A stretch of DNA of 64,000 nt from contig CADAAR010000006.1 of the NCBI GenBank assembly GCA_902785945.1, forward strand, positions 1 through 64,000, written 5' to 3'. Position 1 is the first letter of the stretch; each line of letters starts with the position of its first letter. The position numbers were made by a program, and so were the translations under genes. Origin of the DNA: an uncultured Prevotellaceae bacterium. Lineage in GTDB: Bacteria > Bacteroidota > Bacteroidia > Bacteroidales > Bacteroidaceae. The notes below the pieces were generated by a model. That model was not told the origin of the DNA. It saw only the letters and a list, made by a program, of their open reading frames with translations, and did not search any database. Below, one piece after another: positions 32,367-41,123 of the stretch.

Positions 32367-33368
32367 ATGAAAAAGAATCGTATATTTTGGATGTTTGCTG
32401 TGCTGATGCTGATATCTATGACATTCGTGATAACGGGATGTCAGACAGCACCGAGAGTCATAGCCGAATTAACAGAACATTATCCTGCGCGGCAAGCTGA
32501 TTCCGTGATGGTGTATGAACTGGGAGAACAGGTGCCTGCAGAAGCGAAGGTCATCGGCACGGTGAAAGTGACTGATGGTGGTATGACTCCTTCCTATAAA
32601 TGCCTTTATGGAAGCATGCTCTCACTGGCAGTAAAGAAGACGGCAGAAAGCGGAGGAAACGCTTTGCGAATTGACCAGCACAAGGAGCCGAACGTCTGGA
32701 CTTCTACGTGTCATCGCATTTGGGGCAGTATGCTTCTGTTGCCTGATTCGCTGGTTAGCATAGATGCGGTGAGTGCCATTCAGAAAGCAGAGCTGAATAA
32801 GGATACAGAACTGGCCGATATGACAAAAGAACAAATCTCCCGTTATGAACGTGCAGTTAATAATCCAAAGAATGTCCTCAGCGCAGACTTTGGTTACGGA
32901 ATCGTTACATCCAAAATCGTCACAGACAGACGTGAATACAAGAACAAAGGCGGTTTCTCGGCCGATCTTACATACCAACATTTCTGGACAATGTTTGGTG
33001 TAGGAGCCGACATCAGCTATTTTCATACCTCGTTTGATGAAGGTTTCGATGTGGATTTACTTTATATCGGACCCAATTTTGGCTTAGGGTTGAAATTGGG
33101 AGAAAAATGGCGTTATGACGTAATGGTGAGCCTCGGCTATGGCAACTACAAGGAGTCGACGTGGGGGCTGTCTTATAATGAAGGTGGCTTTGCAGGAAAG
33201 TGTGGTATGAGTCTGGAATACATGTGTTCCAAGAACATCGGCATCGGTATCAAACTGAATGCCTTCTCGATGAGTCTCAAACGACCTGACGGATTCAATC
33301 TAAACAAAGATGACTTCTACGGCATCCGTAAAACAGATATTCTGGGCGGATTACGCTTCTATTTTTAG
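32367..33368 (+). CDS. Lipoprotein with C-terminal beta-barrel-like domain
   Basis: A 333-residue protein. VITGCQ is a lipobox. Residues about 30-140 form a small alpha/beta domain (QADSVMVYELGEQVPAEAKV, KKTAESGGNALRIDQHK) that resembles YbjQ-like envelope domains. The C-terminal 165 residues look like an outer-membrane beta-barrel (FSADLTYQHFWTMFGVGADI and on) ending in the terminal aromatic GGLRFYF. A lipid anchor together with a barrel end is an uncommon combination. Last gene of the 30701 operon; function unknown. Confidence 0.75.
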   Translation: MKKNRIFWMFAVLMLISMTFVITGCQTAPRVIAELTEHYPARQADSVMVYELGEQVPAEAKVIGTVKVTDGGMTPSYKCLYGSMLSLAVKKTAESGGNALRIDQHKEPNVWTSTCHRIWGSMLLLPDSLVSIDAVSAIQKAELNKDTELADMTKEQISRYERAVNNPKNVLSADFGYGIVTSKIVTDRREYKNKGGFSADLTYQHFWTMFGVGADISYFHTSFDEGFDVDLLYIGPNFGLGLKLGEKWRYDVMVSLGYGNYKESTWGLSYNEGGFAGKCGMSLEYMCSKNIGIGIKLNAFSMSLKRPDGFNLNKDDFYGIRKTDILGGLRFYF

Positions 33369-33480
33369 AAAAAGTAATTGCTGCTCCATCGGTTCTCACG
33401 ACTCAGCAATAAAAATGAAGGCATTTATTGCGTTCGCTGCTCGAAAATTTGGAAGTTACAAAAACTTTTCCTGAACCCGC

Positions 33481-33493
33481 GGGGACAGGTCCC
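33481..33493. repeat. REP-like palindrome
   Basis: GGGGACAGGTCCC forms a 5-bp stem with an AG loop. It resembles the palindrome at 28-39. Confidence 0.35.
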
Positions 33494-33589
33494 ATGCGTC
33501 GTTGAAACTAAAGATGGCCCAGCTATTATACGATGGTTGTGGTTTAAAAGGCAATTTTTCAAATGAATACTTAATTTTTAAGTTAATTA

Positions 33590-33621
33590 TTTGGTAGTTT
33601 CGAAAATAGTTCTTATCTTTG
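33590..33621 (+). promoter_or_regulatory. Promoter of the toxin-antitoxin-like pair
   Basis: TTTGG at 33590-33594 and TATCTTTG at 33614-33621, 19 bp apart, followed by CAGC. Confidence 0.8.
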
Positions 33622-33629
33622 CAGCGTGG

Positions 33630-33643
33630 TAACTTAAAAGTTA
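33630..33643. promoter_or_regulatory. Possible operator at the transcription start
   Basis: TAACTT-AA-AAGTTA is a 6-bp inverted repeat directly after the -7 box. AAGTTAA also occurs at 33580, before the -33 box. The position suits autoregulation by the XRE protein; this is inference. Confidence 0.35.
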
Positions 33644-33658
33644 AGAATTTATATCTGT

Positions 33659-34153
33659 ATGCCAACGAAGCAGCATTACTTTATAGAACTTGTAGAAGAA
33701 TATGAAAATGTAAACTTCTACAGCATACACCTTGATGGTAAAGAACTGACTGAACTTGAAGCTTTCTTTGAAAAATACCCCATCGGATGTGATTACGATG
33801 AAGAAATCGATGTCATTATAGCATGGATGGATAAAATTGCTGAGACTGGGGCTCTTGAAAGATATTTCCGTCCAGAAGGGCATTATGGAGATGGTGTAGG
33901 AGTCATACCTATTGATGTTGGCAATAAAATCCGACTTTACTGTCTTCGATTGTCTGACAAGATATTGGTATTTGGTAATGGAGGAGTTAAGGATACGGCT
34001 ACTTGGCAGGAAAGCGAATCGCTTGCTCCCTATGTAAAACTTCTGATTGATACGAGCCGTTTTATATCATCACGCATAAACGACGGTTCGTTGTTTTTGG
34101 TTGACAAAGAAATCATTGGTAACTTAAACTTTACTCGAGATGAAGAGAAGTAA
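33659..34153 (+). CDS. Putative toxin of a type II toxin-antitoxin-like pair
   Basis: A 164-residue soluble protein. Its second half has a RelE/HigB-like beta pattern: DVGNKIRLYCLRLSDKILVF then GNGGVKDTATWQESESLAPY and a C-terminal helix. The first half (FYSIHLDGKELTELEAFFEK) is not part of a classic RelE. It precedes and overlaps a small XRE protein by 14 nt, the toxin-first order of HigBA-type modules. No catalytic residues can be named with confidence. It may instead be a conserved partner of the HTH protein with another role. Confidence 0.6.
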   Translation: MPTKQHYFIELVEEYENVNFYSIHLDGKELTELEAFFEKYPIGCDYDEEIDVIIAWMDKIAETGALERYFRPEGHYGDGVGVIPIDVGNKIRLYCLRLSDKILVFGNGGVKDTATWQESESLAPYVKLLIDTSRFISSRINDGSLFLVDKEIIGNLNFTRDEEK

Positions 34154-34478
34154 TATTATTGAGGCAAGGCGCAAGCAGGTTAATCCGTTAGTCCGTCAGA
34201 ATATAGACCTTTCGTTCCAGATAGTGGACCGTATTCACGAGATTCTTCAAACGAAAGGGCTTAGGCAGAAAGACTTAGCTTTGCGACTTGGTAAAAAGGA
34301 GGCAGAAATCAGCAAGTGGATGCGTGGCACACACAATTTTACGATAGATACACTTGTTTCCATTGAGCAGGCTCTTGATGCGCCCATTTTGCAGGTTATA
34401 CATCAGAAAGATACAAACCATGCTTATGAGTTCGAACCCATGATGGCCTGCGAACCGCTGCCAGACCCAGAGCCATAA
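34140..34478 (+). CDS. XRE-family HTH protein, putative antitoxin
   Basis: A 112-residue protein with one HTH_3 domain at about 25-80: ILQTKGLRQKDLALRLGKKE followed by AEISKWMRGTHNFTIDTLVSIEQAL. The tail is acidic and Pro-rich. It overlaps the upstream gene by 14 nt and probably represses the shared promoter. This pairing is the main reason to call a toxin-antitoxin module. Confidence 0.8.
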   Translation: MKRSNIIEARRKQVNPLVRQNIDLSFQIVDRIHEILQTKGLRQKDLALRLGKKEAEISKWMRGTHNFTIDTLVSIEQALDAPILQVIHQKDTNHAYEFEPMMACEPLPDPEP

Positions 34479-34748
34479 TAACTTAATTCCCAGACAACCA
34501 GATTTCGACCCAAGGTGGCTTGCCATAAGCAAGAATAGTTCAATCAAGGATATTGGATAGTTCAATCTGCTAGTTTGCTACGTTCCCGCTATGGATGGAG
34601 GAATGATGGGGAAAAATGATGGATTTGATGGTTCAGATGGGATGATTAGATGGAAAAAAGGTGCCATTTGAGGCAGGAAAAAGCGACTATTAATTTTTGT
34701 AAAGTAGCTTCGGAGCGGAGAAAAACAGGTATTATTGACTGATTGTGT

Positions 34749-34880
34749 TAGTATTAATAGGAGATTTTGCTACCATTAATGATAACAATTGCTAGCATTA
34801 ATGGTAGCATTTGTTCCCTTGGCAGGGAAAACTTGTTGCCTAGGCAGGGCGCAAAAATTCCCTAGGCAGGCAGCAAGACA
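34749..34880. repeat. Six-unit array with 22-bp period
   Basis: Six contiguous 22-bp units start at 34749, 34771, 34793, 34815, 34837 and 34859. Units 1-3 carry ATTAAT at 34753, 34775 and 34797, exactly 22 bp apart. Units 4-6 carry CCTTGGCAGG or CCTAGGCAGG at 34817, 34839 and 34861, again 22 bp apart. Each unit centres on a small palindrome. Units 2 and 3 also form a perfect 14-bp inverted repeat (34768-34781 with 34796-34809). Two helical turns per unit suggests protein binding on one DNA face. Confidence 0.75.
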
Positions 34881-34889
34881 GGGGGTTCC

Positions 34890-35067
34890 ATTCACAGATT
34901 CACAATTCACAGTTTATTTTTCGAGCCCCCTGATGCTCAACTTGCGTGGGAAGTGTTAATATATATTTAAATATATATAAATATGTATATAGATATAGAT
35001 AAAAATCTATCTCTACACAGGGGTACCCCCCCTTGAAATAAAACTGTGAAACTGTGAATCTGTGAAT
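34890..35067. repeat. 178-bp element bounded by inverted repeats
   Basis: ATTCACAGATTCACA (34890-34904) is the exact reverse complement of 35053-35067. The pairing continues imperfectly for about 35 bp (TTCACAGTTT/AAACTGTGAA, then AAGCCCC-like against GGGGGG). The inside is very AT-rich. It resembles a MITE-like or structured-RNA element. No clear target-site duplication is visible. Confidence 0.6.
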
Positions 35068-35073
35068 GATACG

Positions 35074-35105
35074 TTTGGCGGTATCAGAAATAGTTCGTAC
35101 CTTTG
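35074..35105 (+). promoter_or_regulatory. Promoter of the decayed gene at 35132
   Basis: TTTGG at 35074-35078 and TACCTTTG at 35098-35105, 19 bp apart, just outside the inverted repeat. Confidence 0.75.
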
Positions 35106-35131
35106 TACACAAAATCAACAACTGAAGAAAA

Positions 35132-35495
35132 ATGAAATCAAAACTGCTGAAACTGGATGCACCTTATAACGTGATTTATGCAGGCGGCTTTGTGGGTCGC
35201 CATGTGGACGATGAAGTACGATATGTGGTGTAAGATGCACTTTTTTGGCGAACAGATGCATCAGCAGATGGCTGGCGAGGTGGTTCGCACACGAGGCCCG
35301 AAGAACATGCTGGATATGCTTTCCGACGACTTTACGTATGAGGATGCCCAGGCTGTTCGTATCCGTGAGCGCAAGAAGAACAGCAATCCTAGCCAGCAGC
35401 TGTGTATGTGGATAGAGCGAGGCTACATCTCACGCGACGATGATGGCATCTACCACAAAACGTCGACCTACCTTAAACGCAAGCAAGTGGCATAG
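35132..35495 (+). pseudogene. Decayed gene, frame-broken remnant
   Basis: A promoter is followed by an ATG at 35132 and a frame reading MKSKLLKLDAPYNVIYAGGF before a stop at 35231-35233. From about 35205 a different frame is open to 35495 and encodes a protein-like sequence of about 95 residues (KMHFFGEQMHQQMAGEVVRT, QQLCMWIERGYISRDDDGIY, HKTSTYLKRKQVA). The two parts look like the head and tail of one larger protein joined by an out-of-frame internal deletion. No ATG is well placed for the second frame except within the overlap. I do not recognise the family; the Lys-rich, HTH-like tail hints at nucleic-acid binding. Confidence 0.55.
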
Positions 35496-35508
35496 GCCAT
35501 TCAAAAAA

Positions 35509-35534
35509 AATCCCCGCTCGGCTGAGCGGGGATT
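35509..35534. terminator. Bidirectional terminator at the rho 3' end
   Basis: AATCCCCGCTC (35509-35519) pairs with GAGCGGGGATT (35524-35534) around GGCT. The preceding A-run (35503-35510) is a U-tract for rho on the minus strand. Confidence 0.9.
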
Positions 35535-35539
35535 CTTGT

Positions 35540-37465
35540 TTATCCATTCATCGACAGGAGGAATTCCTCGTTGTCGTGGGTTGCAACCAAACGGTCGCGG
35601 ATGGTGTTCATCGCCTCGATGGGGTTCATCTCTGCAATGTACTTGCGCATGATCCACATACGGTTGAGCGTGGTTTCATCATGCAGCAGATCGTCGCGAC
35701 GAGTTGACGACTGTACCAAGTCGATAGCCGGGAAGATACGCTTGTTCGACAGCATGCGGTTGAGCTGGATTTCAGAGTTACCAGTACCCTTGAACTCCTC
35801 GAAGATCACCTCGTCCATCTTAGAACCGGTATCAACCAGCGCTGTGGCGATGATGGTGAGCGAACCGCCGCCCTCGATGTTACGGGCTGCTCCGAAGAAA
35901 CGCTTGGGCTTCTGCAGGGCATTGGCGTCGACACCACCGGTGAGCACTTTACCCGAGGCGGGTTGCGAGGTGTTGTAGGCACGTGCCAGACGCGTGATGG
36001 AGTCGAGGAAGATGACCACATCGTGACCGCACTCCACCATACGCTTTGCCTTCTCGAGCACGATACCTGCAATCTTCACGTGACGGTCAGCAGGCTCGTC
36101 GAATGTGGAGGCGATGACCTCTGCATCGACGGTGCGGGCCATATCCGTTACCTCCTCAGGACGCTCATCGATGAGCAGCATCATAATATATGCCTCTGGG
36201 TGGTTGGCGGCGATGGCATTGGCGATATCTTTCATCAAGATGGTCTTACCGGTCTTTGGCTGTGCTACGATGAGTGCACGCTGACCCTTACCGATAGGCG
36301 AGAAGAGGTCGACAATACGTACCGAAGGATTCGTGGTTGCCTTGTCGCCACAGAGTGTGAACTTCTCTTCCGGGAAGAGGGGCGTGAGGTGCTCGAAGGC
36401 CACACGGTTACGCACCTCTGATGGGTTACGACCGTTGATGGTCTTTACGTTGCACATGGCAAAGTACTTCTCGTTCTCGAATGGCGGACGCACGGTGCAG
36501 TCTACCACATCACCAGTCTTCAAACCGTTGGCTTTGATCTGTGCGGGCGACACATAGATATCATCGGGTGAGGAGAGGTAATTGTAATCGCTGGAACGTA
36601 TGAAACCGTAGCCATCGGTCAGAATCTCGAGCACACCATTGGCGGTAATGACATCGGCGAAGTCGTACTTAGAGGCAACGGGTGCCTGTTGCTGACCTCT
36701 GTCGGGTGCCTGTGAGGTTACAGGACGGTCGAAGATGTCGAGGGTGGGGATGGCTGCCTGGTCCTCAATGGGAATATCGAGTACGGTAATGAAGTCGGTG
36801 CCATCGCCAGGATCTCCTGCCCATACACCTTCTTCATCTACTACAGGCTCGTCGGCGGGAGAGTACTCATTAACGCGCTCCAGCTTCTGCTTTAGCTGCT
36901 CCATCATCTGTAGCTGCTCTTCGCCAACCTCCTCTGTGTTACCAACAGCGAAGGCCTCCTCGGGCACGAAGTCGGGAGCCATGTCCTCAACGGGTGCCTC
37001 GACCATAGGCTCTTCATTCACCTCGGCTGCCTGTTGTGCAGCCTCAGCTTCAGCAGCCAGTTCGGCCTTTGTCTTACGGCCGCGACGCTTGGGCTTCTCT
37101 TCAGCAGGCGCTTCAGCAACAGGTTCAGCAGCCTCGGCTTTTGCTTTGCCTTTGGCTTTTGACACGGGCTCATCGCTGAACAGCGAAGGCGTTTCTGTCT
37201 TCTTGCGCTTCTTGGCAGCAGAATCGAGGTTTTCGCCTTCCTGGCCAGTCACCGTATATACGCGACTCGTATCTTTTTTCTGAATTCGTGTTCTCTTCTT
37301 TTTGGGCGCTTCTCCATCAGCGGCACTGTTCTCAGCTGCCTTATCGAGAATGGCATAGACGACGGTTTCGAGCGAGTCGTCCTGCTTGACCTTAATGCCC
37401 AATTCGTTTGCGATACCCATCAAATCGGGTACTGCCATTGATTCTAATTCTTCTTTTGTATACAT
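35540..37465 (-). CDS. rho: Transcription termination factor Rho
   Basis: A 641-residue protein starting at the ATG at 37465 ([19 protein letters not shown]); a longer frame to 37567 would include the promoter. The N-terminal domain is followed by a long Ala/Glu/Pro/Lys-rich low-complexity insertion (about 50-270) typical of Bacteroidetes Rho. The RNA-binding fold follows ([20 protein letters not shown]). The ATPase has Walker [22 protein letters not shown], the Q-loop near [20 protein letters not shown] and the R-loop [14 protein letters not shown]. It is a hexameric RNA helicase that ends untranslated transcripts. Single-gene unit with a strong intrinsic terminator. Confidence 0.97.
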   Translation of the reverse strand: MYTKEELESMAVPDLMGIANELGIKVKQDDSLETVVYAILDKAAENSAADGEAPKKKRTRIQKKDTSRVYTVTGQEGENLDSAAKKRKKTETPSLFSDEPVSKAKGKAKAEAAEPVAEAPAEEKPKRRGRKTKAELAAEAEAAQQAAEVNEEPMVEAPVEDMAPDFVPEEAFAVGNTEEVGEEQLQMMEQLKQKLERVNEYSPADEPVVDEEGVWAGDPGDGTDFITVLDIPIEDQAAIPTLDIFDRPVTSQAPDRGQQQAPVASKYDFADVITANGVLEILTDGYGFIRSSDYNYLSSPDDIYVSPAQIKANGLKTGDVVDCTVRPPFENEKYFAMCNVKTINGRNPSEVRNRVAFEHLTPLFPEEKFTLCGDKATTNPSVRIVDLFSPIGKGQRALIVAQPKTGKTILMKDIANAIAANHPEAYIMMLLIDERPEEVTDMARTVDAEVIASTFDEPADRHVKIAGIVLEKAKRMVECGHDVVIFLDSITRLARAYNTSQPASGKVLTGGVDANALQKPKRFFGAARNIEGGGSLTIIATALVDTGSKMDEVIFEEFKGTGNSEIQLNRMLSNKRIFPAIDLVQSSTRRDDLLHDETTLNRMWIMRKYIAEMNPIEAMNTIRDRLVATHDNEEFLLSMNG

Positions 37466-37556
37466 ACATGCAAAGCAGTCATGATAACTGCGATATTTTT
37501 TGAAAAATGAGTGAAAATTGCTTCCCGAACGGAAGCGCGTTTTTGAAAATCGAGTG

Positions 37557-37588
37557 CAAAGATACACACTTTTTTCATAACTTCCAAA
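37557..37588 (-). promoter_or_regulatory. rho promoter
   Basis: On the minus strand TTTGG (37588-37584) and TATCTTTG (37564-37557), 19 bp apart. It leaves a leader of about 85 nt with a small hairpin (CTTCC/GGAAG at 37521-37535). Confidence 0.75.
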
Positions 37589-37608
37589 TTTTTTCCCGAA
37601 AATTTTAC

Positions 37609-37616
37609 TATCTTTG
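37609..37616 (+). promoter_or_regulatory. engB operon -7 box
   Basis: TATCTTTG followed by CACCC, 20 nt before the engB ATG. Its -33 region coincides with the divergent rho -33 box (37584-37588). Confidence 0.65.
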
Positions 37617-37635
37617 CACCCAAATTATATCTGAT

Positions 37636-38241
37636 ATGGAGATAAAGAAAGCAGAATTCACACTTAGCGCCCCTATGGTGTCGATGTGCCCCAACGACTC
37701 TAAGCCCGAATATGCGTTTATCGGACGGTCGAATGTTGGCAAGTCGAGCCTGATTAATATGTTGACGAACAACAAGAAACTGGCCAAGACATCGGCCACG
37801 CCAGGTAAGACGCTGCTCATTAACCACTTTATTATTAATAATGAGTGGTATCTGGTTGACCTGCCCGGCTATGGTTTCGCCAAGCGCTCGAAGAAAGAGA
37901 TTGCCAAGCTTGACCAGATGATTCAGGGTTATATCCTGCAGCGTGAGCAACTGGTGAACGTGTTTCTGCTCATCGACGTGCGTTTGGAGGCCCAGAAGAT
38001 TGACCTGGAGTTTATCGAGTGGCTGGGACAATCGAGCGTACCCTTCGCCATTGTCTTTACCAAAGCCGACAAGCTGACACCCAACAAGGTCAGACAGAAT
38101 GTCGAGGCCTATAAAAAAGTGCTGTTGGAAAGCTGGGAGGAATTGCCGCCTATCTTCATTACGTCGTCAGAGAAGAAACAGGGTAGGGACGAGGTGCTCG
38201 ACTATATAGAGTCTATCAATCAAGAACTGAAGAATGGCTAA
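37636..38241 (+). CDS. engB: Ribosome biogenesis GTPase EngB/YsxC
   Basis: A 201-residue protein starting at the ATG at 37636 ([13 protein letters not shown]); the frame upstream crosses the promoter. G1 is [13 protein letters not shown]2 the Thr of [14 protein letters not shown]3 [11 protein letters not shown] and G4 TKAD. It assists 50S subunit assembly. It overlaps uup by 8 nt and heads an operon reaching 42466. Confidence 0.96.
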   Translation: MEIKKAEFTLSAPMVSMCPNDSKPEYAFIGRSNVGKSSLINMLTNNKKLAKTSATPGKTLLINHFIINNEWYLVDLPGYGFAKRSKKEIAKLDQMIQGYILQREQLVNVFLLIDVRLEAQKIDLEFIEWLGQSSVPFAIVFTKADKLTPNKVRQNVEAYKKVLLESWEELPPIFITSSEKKQGRDEVLDYIESINQELKNG

Positions 38242-40030
38242 AGAGATACCTTATCTAGACGTTCAAAACCTGACGAAGTCATTTGGATCGCTGGTACTCT
38301 TCGAAGATATCAGCTTTTCCATTGCTGAAGGACAGAAGGTAGGTTTGATAGCCAAGAACGGCACGGGTAAGTCTACGCTGCTCTCAGTGCTCTCGGGTAA
38401 AGAGGGTTATGATAGTGGGAGCATTATTTTCCGTCGCGATCTGAAGGTGGGCATGCTCGAGCAGTCGCCCGTGTTCGACCCCGAGGAGAGTGTGCTCGAT
38501 GCCTGTTTCAACCACCAAGGCAACCCTGAGAAGGTGCTCAAGGCCAAGCAGGTGCTTACGCAATTGAAGATACGCGACTTGCAGCAGCCAATGGGACAGC
38601 TCTCAGGTGGTCAGCAGAAGCGTGTGGCCTTGGCCAATGTGCTGTTGACGGAGCCCGACCTCCTGATTCTCGACGAGCCCACCAACCACCTCGACCTTGA
38701 GATGATTGAATGGCTCGAGGGTTATCTGGCCCGTGGACGGCGAACGCTGCTGATGGTCACCCACGACCGATTCTTCCTCGACCGCGTCTGTTCGGTGATC
38801 CTTGAACTCGACGACCAGACCATCTATACCTATCGTGGCAATTACTCCTACTATCTGGAGAAGCGTCAGGAGCGCCTCGATAACAAACGGGCGGAGATAG
38901 CCCGCGCCAACAACCTCTATCGCACCGAACTGGAATGGATGCGACGCATGCCTCAGGCACGCGGTCATAAGGCCCGCTATCGTGAGGAGGCCTTCTACGA
39001 ACTGGAACGTGTGGCCAAGCAGCGCATTGAGGAACGACAGATACGGTTGAAGTCGCGCAACGTCTATATCGGCTCGAAAATCTTCGAGTGCCAGTATGTG
39101 TCGAAACGCTTCGATGATCTTGTCATTCTGAAAGACTTCTATTATAATTTCTCCCGTTTCGAGAAGATGGGCATCGTAGGTAACAACGGCACGGGTAAAT
39201 CTACCTTCCTGAAACTGCTTTTGGGACAGATTCCGCCCGATGAAGGCCGCTTCGACATTGGCGATACCGTGCGCTTTGGCTATTTCTCGCAGGAGGGATT
39301 GCAGTTTAACGAACAACAGAAAGTTATCGACGTGGTGCGTGACATCGCAGAATATATCGATATGGGTGGCGGCAAACATTTTTCCGCTTCGCAGTTCCTG
39401 CAGTACTTCCTCTTCACACCCGAACAGCAGCACAACTATGTGTATAAGCTTTCAGGCGGTGAGCGTAGGAAACTCTACCTCTGTACGGTGCTGATGAAGA
39501 ACCCCAATTTCCTTGTGCTCGACGAGCCCACCAACGACCTCGACATCGTGACCTTGCAGATCTTGGAGGAATACCTGCAGGATTTCCCCGGCTGTGTGAT
39601 TGTGGTAAGTCACGACCGTTACTTTATGGATAAGGTGGTCGATCATTTGCTGGTGTTCAAGGGCGACGGCGAGATTAAGGATTTCCCAGGCAATTATACG
39701 CAGTATCGCGATTGGCAGGCGCTGCAGCCGAAGGATTCTTTAGGGACTGGCCCATCTAAAGACTCCAGCCCATCTAAAGATTCTAGAGAATCTAGATCAT
39801 CCAGAGAATCCAGAAGGAAAATGACCTATAAGGAGAAGACTGAGTTTGAGCGTCTGGAAAAAGAGATTGCTGCCCTCGAGGCAGAGCAGCACCAATTAGA
39901 AGAGGCGCTGTGTAGCGGCACCCTCTCCATCGACGAACTCACCGAAAAGAGCAAACGTCTGCCTCTGCTGAAAGATGAGCTCGATGAGAAGTCACTCCGC
40001 TGGCTGGAACTCTCAGAGATAGAGGGTTAG
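38234..40030 (+). CDS. uup: ABC-F ATPase Uup-like
   Basis: A 598-residue protein with two ABC domains and no membrane segment. Domain 1 has Walker [13 protein letters not shown], signature LSGGQQKR and Walker [13 protein letters not shown]; domain 2 has [20 protein letters not shown] and [12 protein letters not shown]. The inter-domain linker ([20 protein letters not shown]) is the ABC-F arm. The C-terminal coiled coil (from about 530, [15 protein letters not shown]) marks the Uup group, which acts on the ribosome and branched DNA. Between domain 2 and the coiled coil a Ser/Arg/Lys-rich linker (about 500-530) is encoded by 9-bp repeats. Confidence 0.92.
   Translation: MAKEIPYLDVQNLTKSFGSLVLFEDISFSIAEGQKVGLIAKNGTGKSTLLSVLSGKEGYDSGSIIFRRDLKVGMLEQSPVFDPEESVLDACFNHQGNPEKVLKAKQVLTQLKIRDLQQPMGQLSGGQQKRVALANVLLTEPDLLILDEPTNHLDLEMIEWLEGYLARGRRTLLMVTHDRFFLDRVCSVILELDDQTIYTYRGNYSYYLEKRQERLDNKRAEIARANNLYRTELEWMRRMPQARGHKARYREEAFYELERVAKQRIEERQIRLKSRNVYIGSKIFECQYVSKRFDDLVILKDFYYNFSRFEKMGIVGNNGTGKSTFLKLLLGQIPPDEGRFDIGDTVRFGYFSQEGLQFNEQQKVIDVVRDIAEYIDMGGGKHFSASQFLQYFLFTPEQQHNYVYKLSGGERRKLYLCTVLMKNPNFLVLDEPTNDLDIVTLQILEEYLQDFPGCVIVVSHDRYFMDKVVDHLLVFKGDGEIKDFPGNYTQYRDWQALQPKDSLGTGPSKDSSPSKDSRESRSSRESRRKMTYKEKTEFERLEKEIAALEAEQHQLEEALCSGTLSIDELTEKSKRLPLLKDELDEKSLRWLELSEIEG
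39744..39815 (+). repeat. 9-bp coding tandem repeat in uup
   Basis: Eight contiguous 9-bp units, including CATCTAAAG twice, ATTCTAGAG, AATCTAGAT, CATCCAGAG and AATCCAGAA. They encode tripeptides such as SKD, SSP, SRE and SRS in the linker before the coiled coil. Confidence 0.8.
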
Positions 40031-40052
40031 TGATTAGTGAATAGTGAATAGT
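40029..40052 (+). repeat. TAGTGAA-type heptamer repeat (uup/recR gap)
   Basis: Three units (AGTGATT, AGTGAAT, AGTGAAT) begin in the uup stop codon and end just before the recR ATG at 40054. Confidence 0.85.
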
Positions 40053-40053
40053 A

Positions 40054-40674
40054 ATGATACATCAACAATATCCCTCACAACTACTGGAAAAGGCGGTCTC
40101 GGAGCTTTCGCGACTGCCTGGCATCGGGCGTAAGACGGCGCTTCGTTTGGCGCTGCATCTGCTCAGACAGGACACCGAAGATGTAGAGCGTTTTGCAGAG
40201 GCGGTTATCCAGATGAAATACGAGGTGAAATACTGTCAGAAATGTCATAATATCAGCGATACGGATGTCTGTCCGATCTGTGCCGATCCGAAGCGCGACA
40301 GTTCGCTGGTTTGTGTGGTTGAGAATATCCAGGATGTGATGGCTATCGAGAACACCCAGCAGTATCATGGTCTCTACCACGTGTTGGGCGGTATTATCTC
40401 TCCGATGGATGGTATCGGTCCTGGCGACATCGAGATCGACTCGTTGGTGAAACGAGTGGGCGAGGGGGGCGTCAGTGAGGTGATCCTCGCGCTGAGCTCA
40501 ACGATGGAGGGCGATACTACCAATTTCTATATCTATCGTAAGTTGGCCCCTTTTACCAATGTAAAGGTGAGTATTATTGCTCGGGGTATCTCTGTAGGTG
40601 ATGAGTTGGAATATACCGACGAGGTAACGCTGGGACGCTCCATTCAGAACAGAACATTATTTGACGGAAAATAA
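40054..40674 (+). CDS. recR: Recombination protein RecR
   Basis: A 206-residue protein. The helix-hairpin-helix ([20 protein letters not shown]), the zinc motif [16 protein letters not shown] and the Toprim domain ([37 protein letters not shown]) are all intact. With RecO and RecF it loads RecA on SSB-coated gaps. It lies in the engB operon. Confidence 0.97.
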   Translation: MIHQQYPSQLLEKAVSELSRLPGIGRKTALRLALHLLRQDTEDVERFAEAVIQMKYEVKYCQKCHNISDTDVCPICADPKRDSSLVCVVENIQDVMAIENTQQYHGLYHVLGGIISPMDGIGPGDIEIDSLVKRVGEGGVSEVILALSSTMEGDTTNFYIYRKLAPFTNVKVSIIARGISVGDELEYTDEVTLGRSIQNRTLFDGK

Positions 40675-40685
40675 AGATTAAAGAT

Positions 40686-41123
40686 ATGAAGAAAGTTAGT
40701 AAACAACTAATGTTTATTTATGTGTTGTTGGCAGCTGTGGCTTTAGCCATTGTGGCGCTGTACGAGTTGGATGTGCTGGAGTCGGGCGTATTGACCGAGA
40801 GCAAGCAGACAGAATTTGTGGCCATGACGGTGATGGAGCTCACCTCACTGGCTGCTGCCTTCTTGGGTCTGCGCCTGTTCAAGTTCCGCATGATCCATGC
40901 CGAGCTGGTCACCAAGAAAGAGCCTGCTATGCTAAAGTGGGGTATGTTACGACTGTTGATACTCGAGGTGCCGATGGTGGTTAATACCTATTTATATTAT
41001 ATATACATGAATGCCACATTCGGCTATTTGGCCATCATCCTGTTGCTGACGCTGCCGTTTGTGATGCCAACCGAGAGCCGTTGCATCGCAGAGACCACGG
41101 AGGAAGTGAATAGTGAAAAGTGA
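40686..41123 (+). CDS. Small integral membrane protein of unknown function
   Basis: A 145-residue protein with four predicted transmembrane helices (about 8-28, 48-63, 83-105 and 108-125). No charged catalytic pattern is visible. Its last residues VNSEK and the TGA stop come from the heptamer repeat, so the original C-terminus may have differed. It lies between recR and a glycosyltransferase in one operon. Confidence 0.75.
   Translation: MKKVSKQLMFIYVLLAAVALAIVALYELDVLESGVLTESKQTEFVAMTVMELTSLAAAFLGLRLFKFRMIHAELVTKKEPAMLKWGMLRLLILEVPMVVNTYLYYIYMNATFGYLAIILLLTLPFVMPTESRCIAETTEEVNSEK

Larger units (their letters stand above)
33369..33658. other. 290-bp non-coding stretch
   Basis: It holds an isolated -33-like TTTGG near 33449, a REP-like palindrome at 33481-33493 where the matching -7 box would be, and the promoter of the toxin-antitoxin-like pair. 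No gene is supported here. Confidence 0.6.
34479..35131. other. 650-bp non-coding stretch with repeats
   Basis: No credible gene. The first 260 bp are GATGG-rich and otherwise featureless. The 22-bp periodic array occupies 34749-34880 and a long inverted repeat 34890-35067, with an AT-rich core at 34955-35010 and a promoter at 35074-35105. Confidence 0.65.

Noticed and set aside
34749-34880. CRISPR array
   Set aside because: Units are contiguous 22-bp repeats without unique spacers, are degenerate, and no cas gene is nearby.
35178-35495. Intact 105-residue protein gene
   Set aside because: The only upstream promoter leads into a different frame at 35132, and the first 17 codons of this frame duplicate that coding stretch out of frame; a broken gene explains both better.
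33369-35510. Integrated mobile element with defined ends
   Set aside because: No integrase, transposase, attachment-site duplication or tRNA target is visible; only repeats, a gene pair and a remnant are present.
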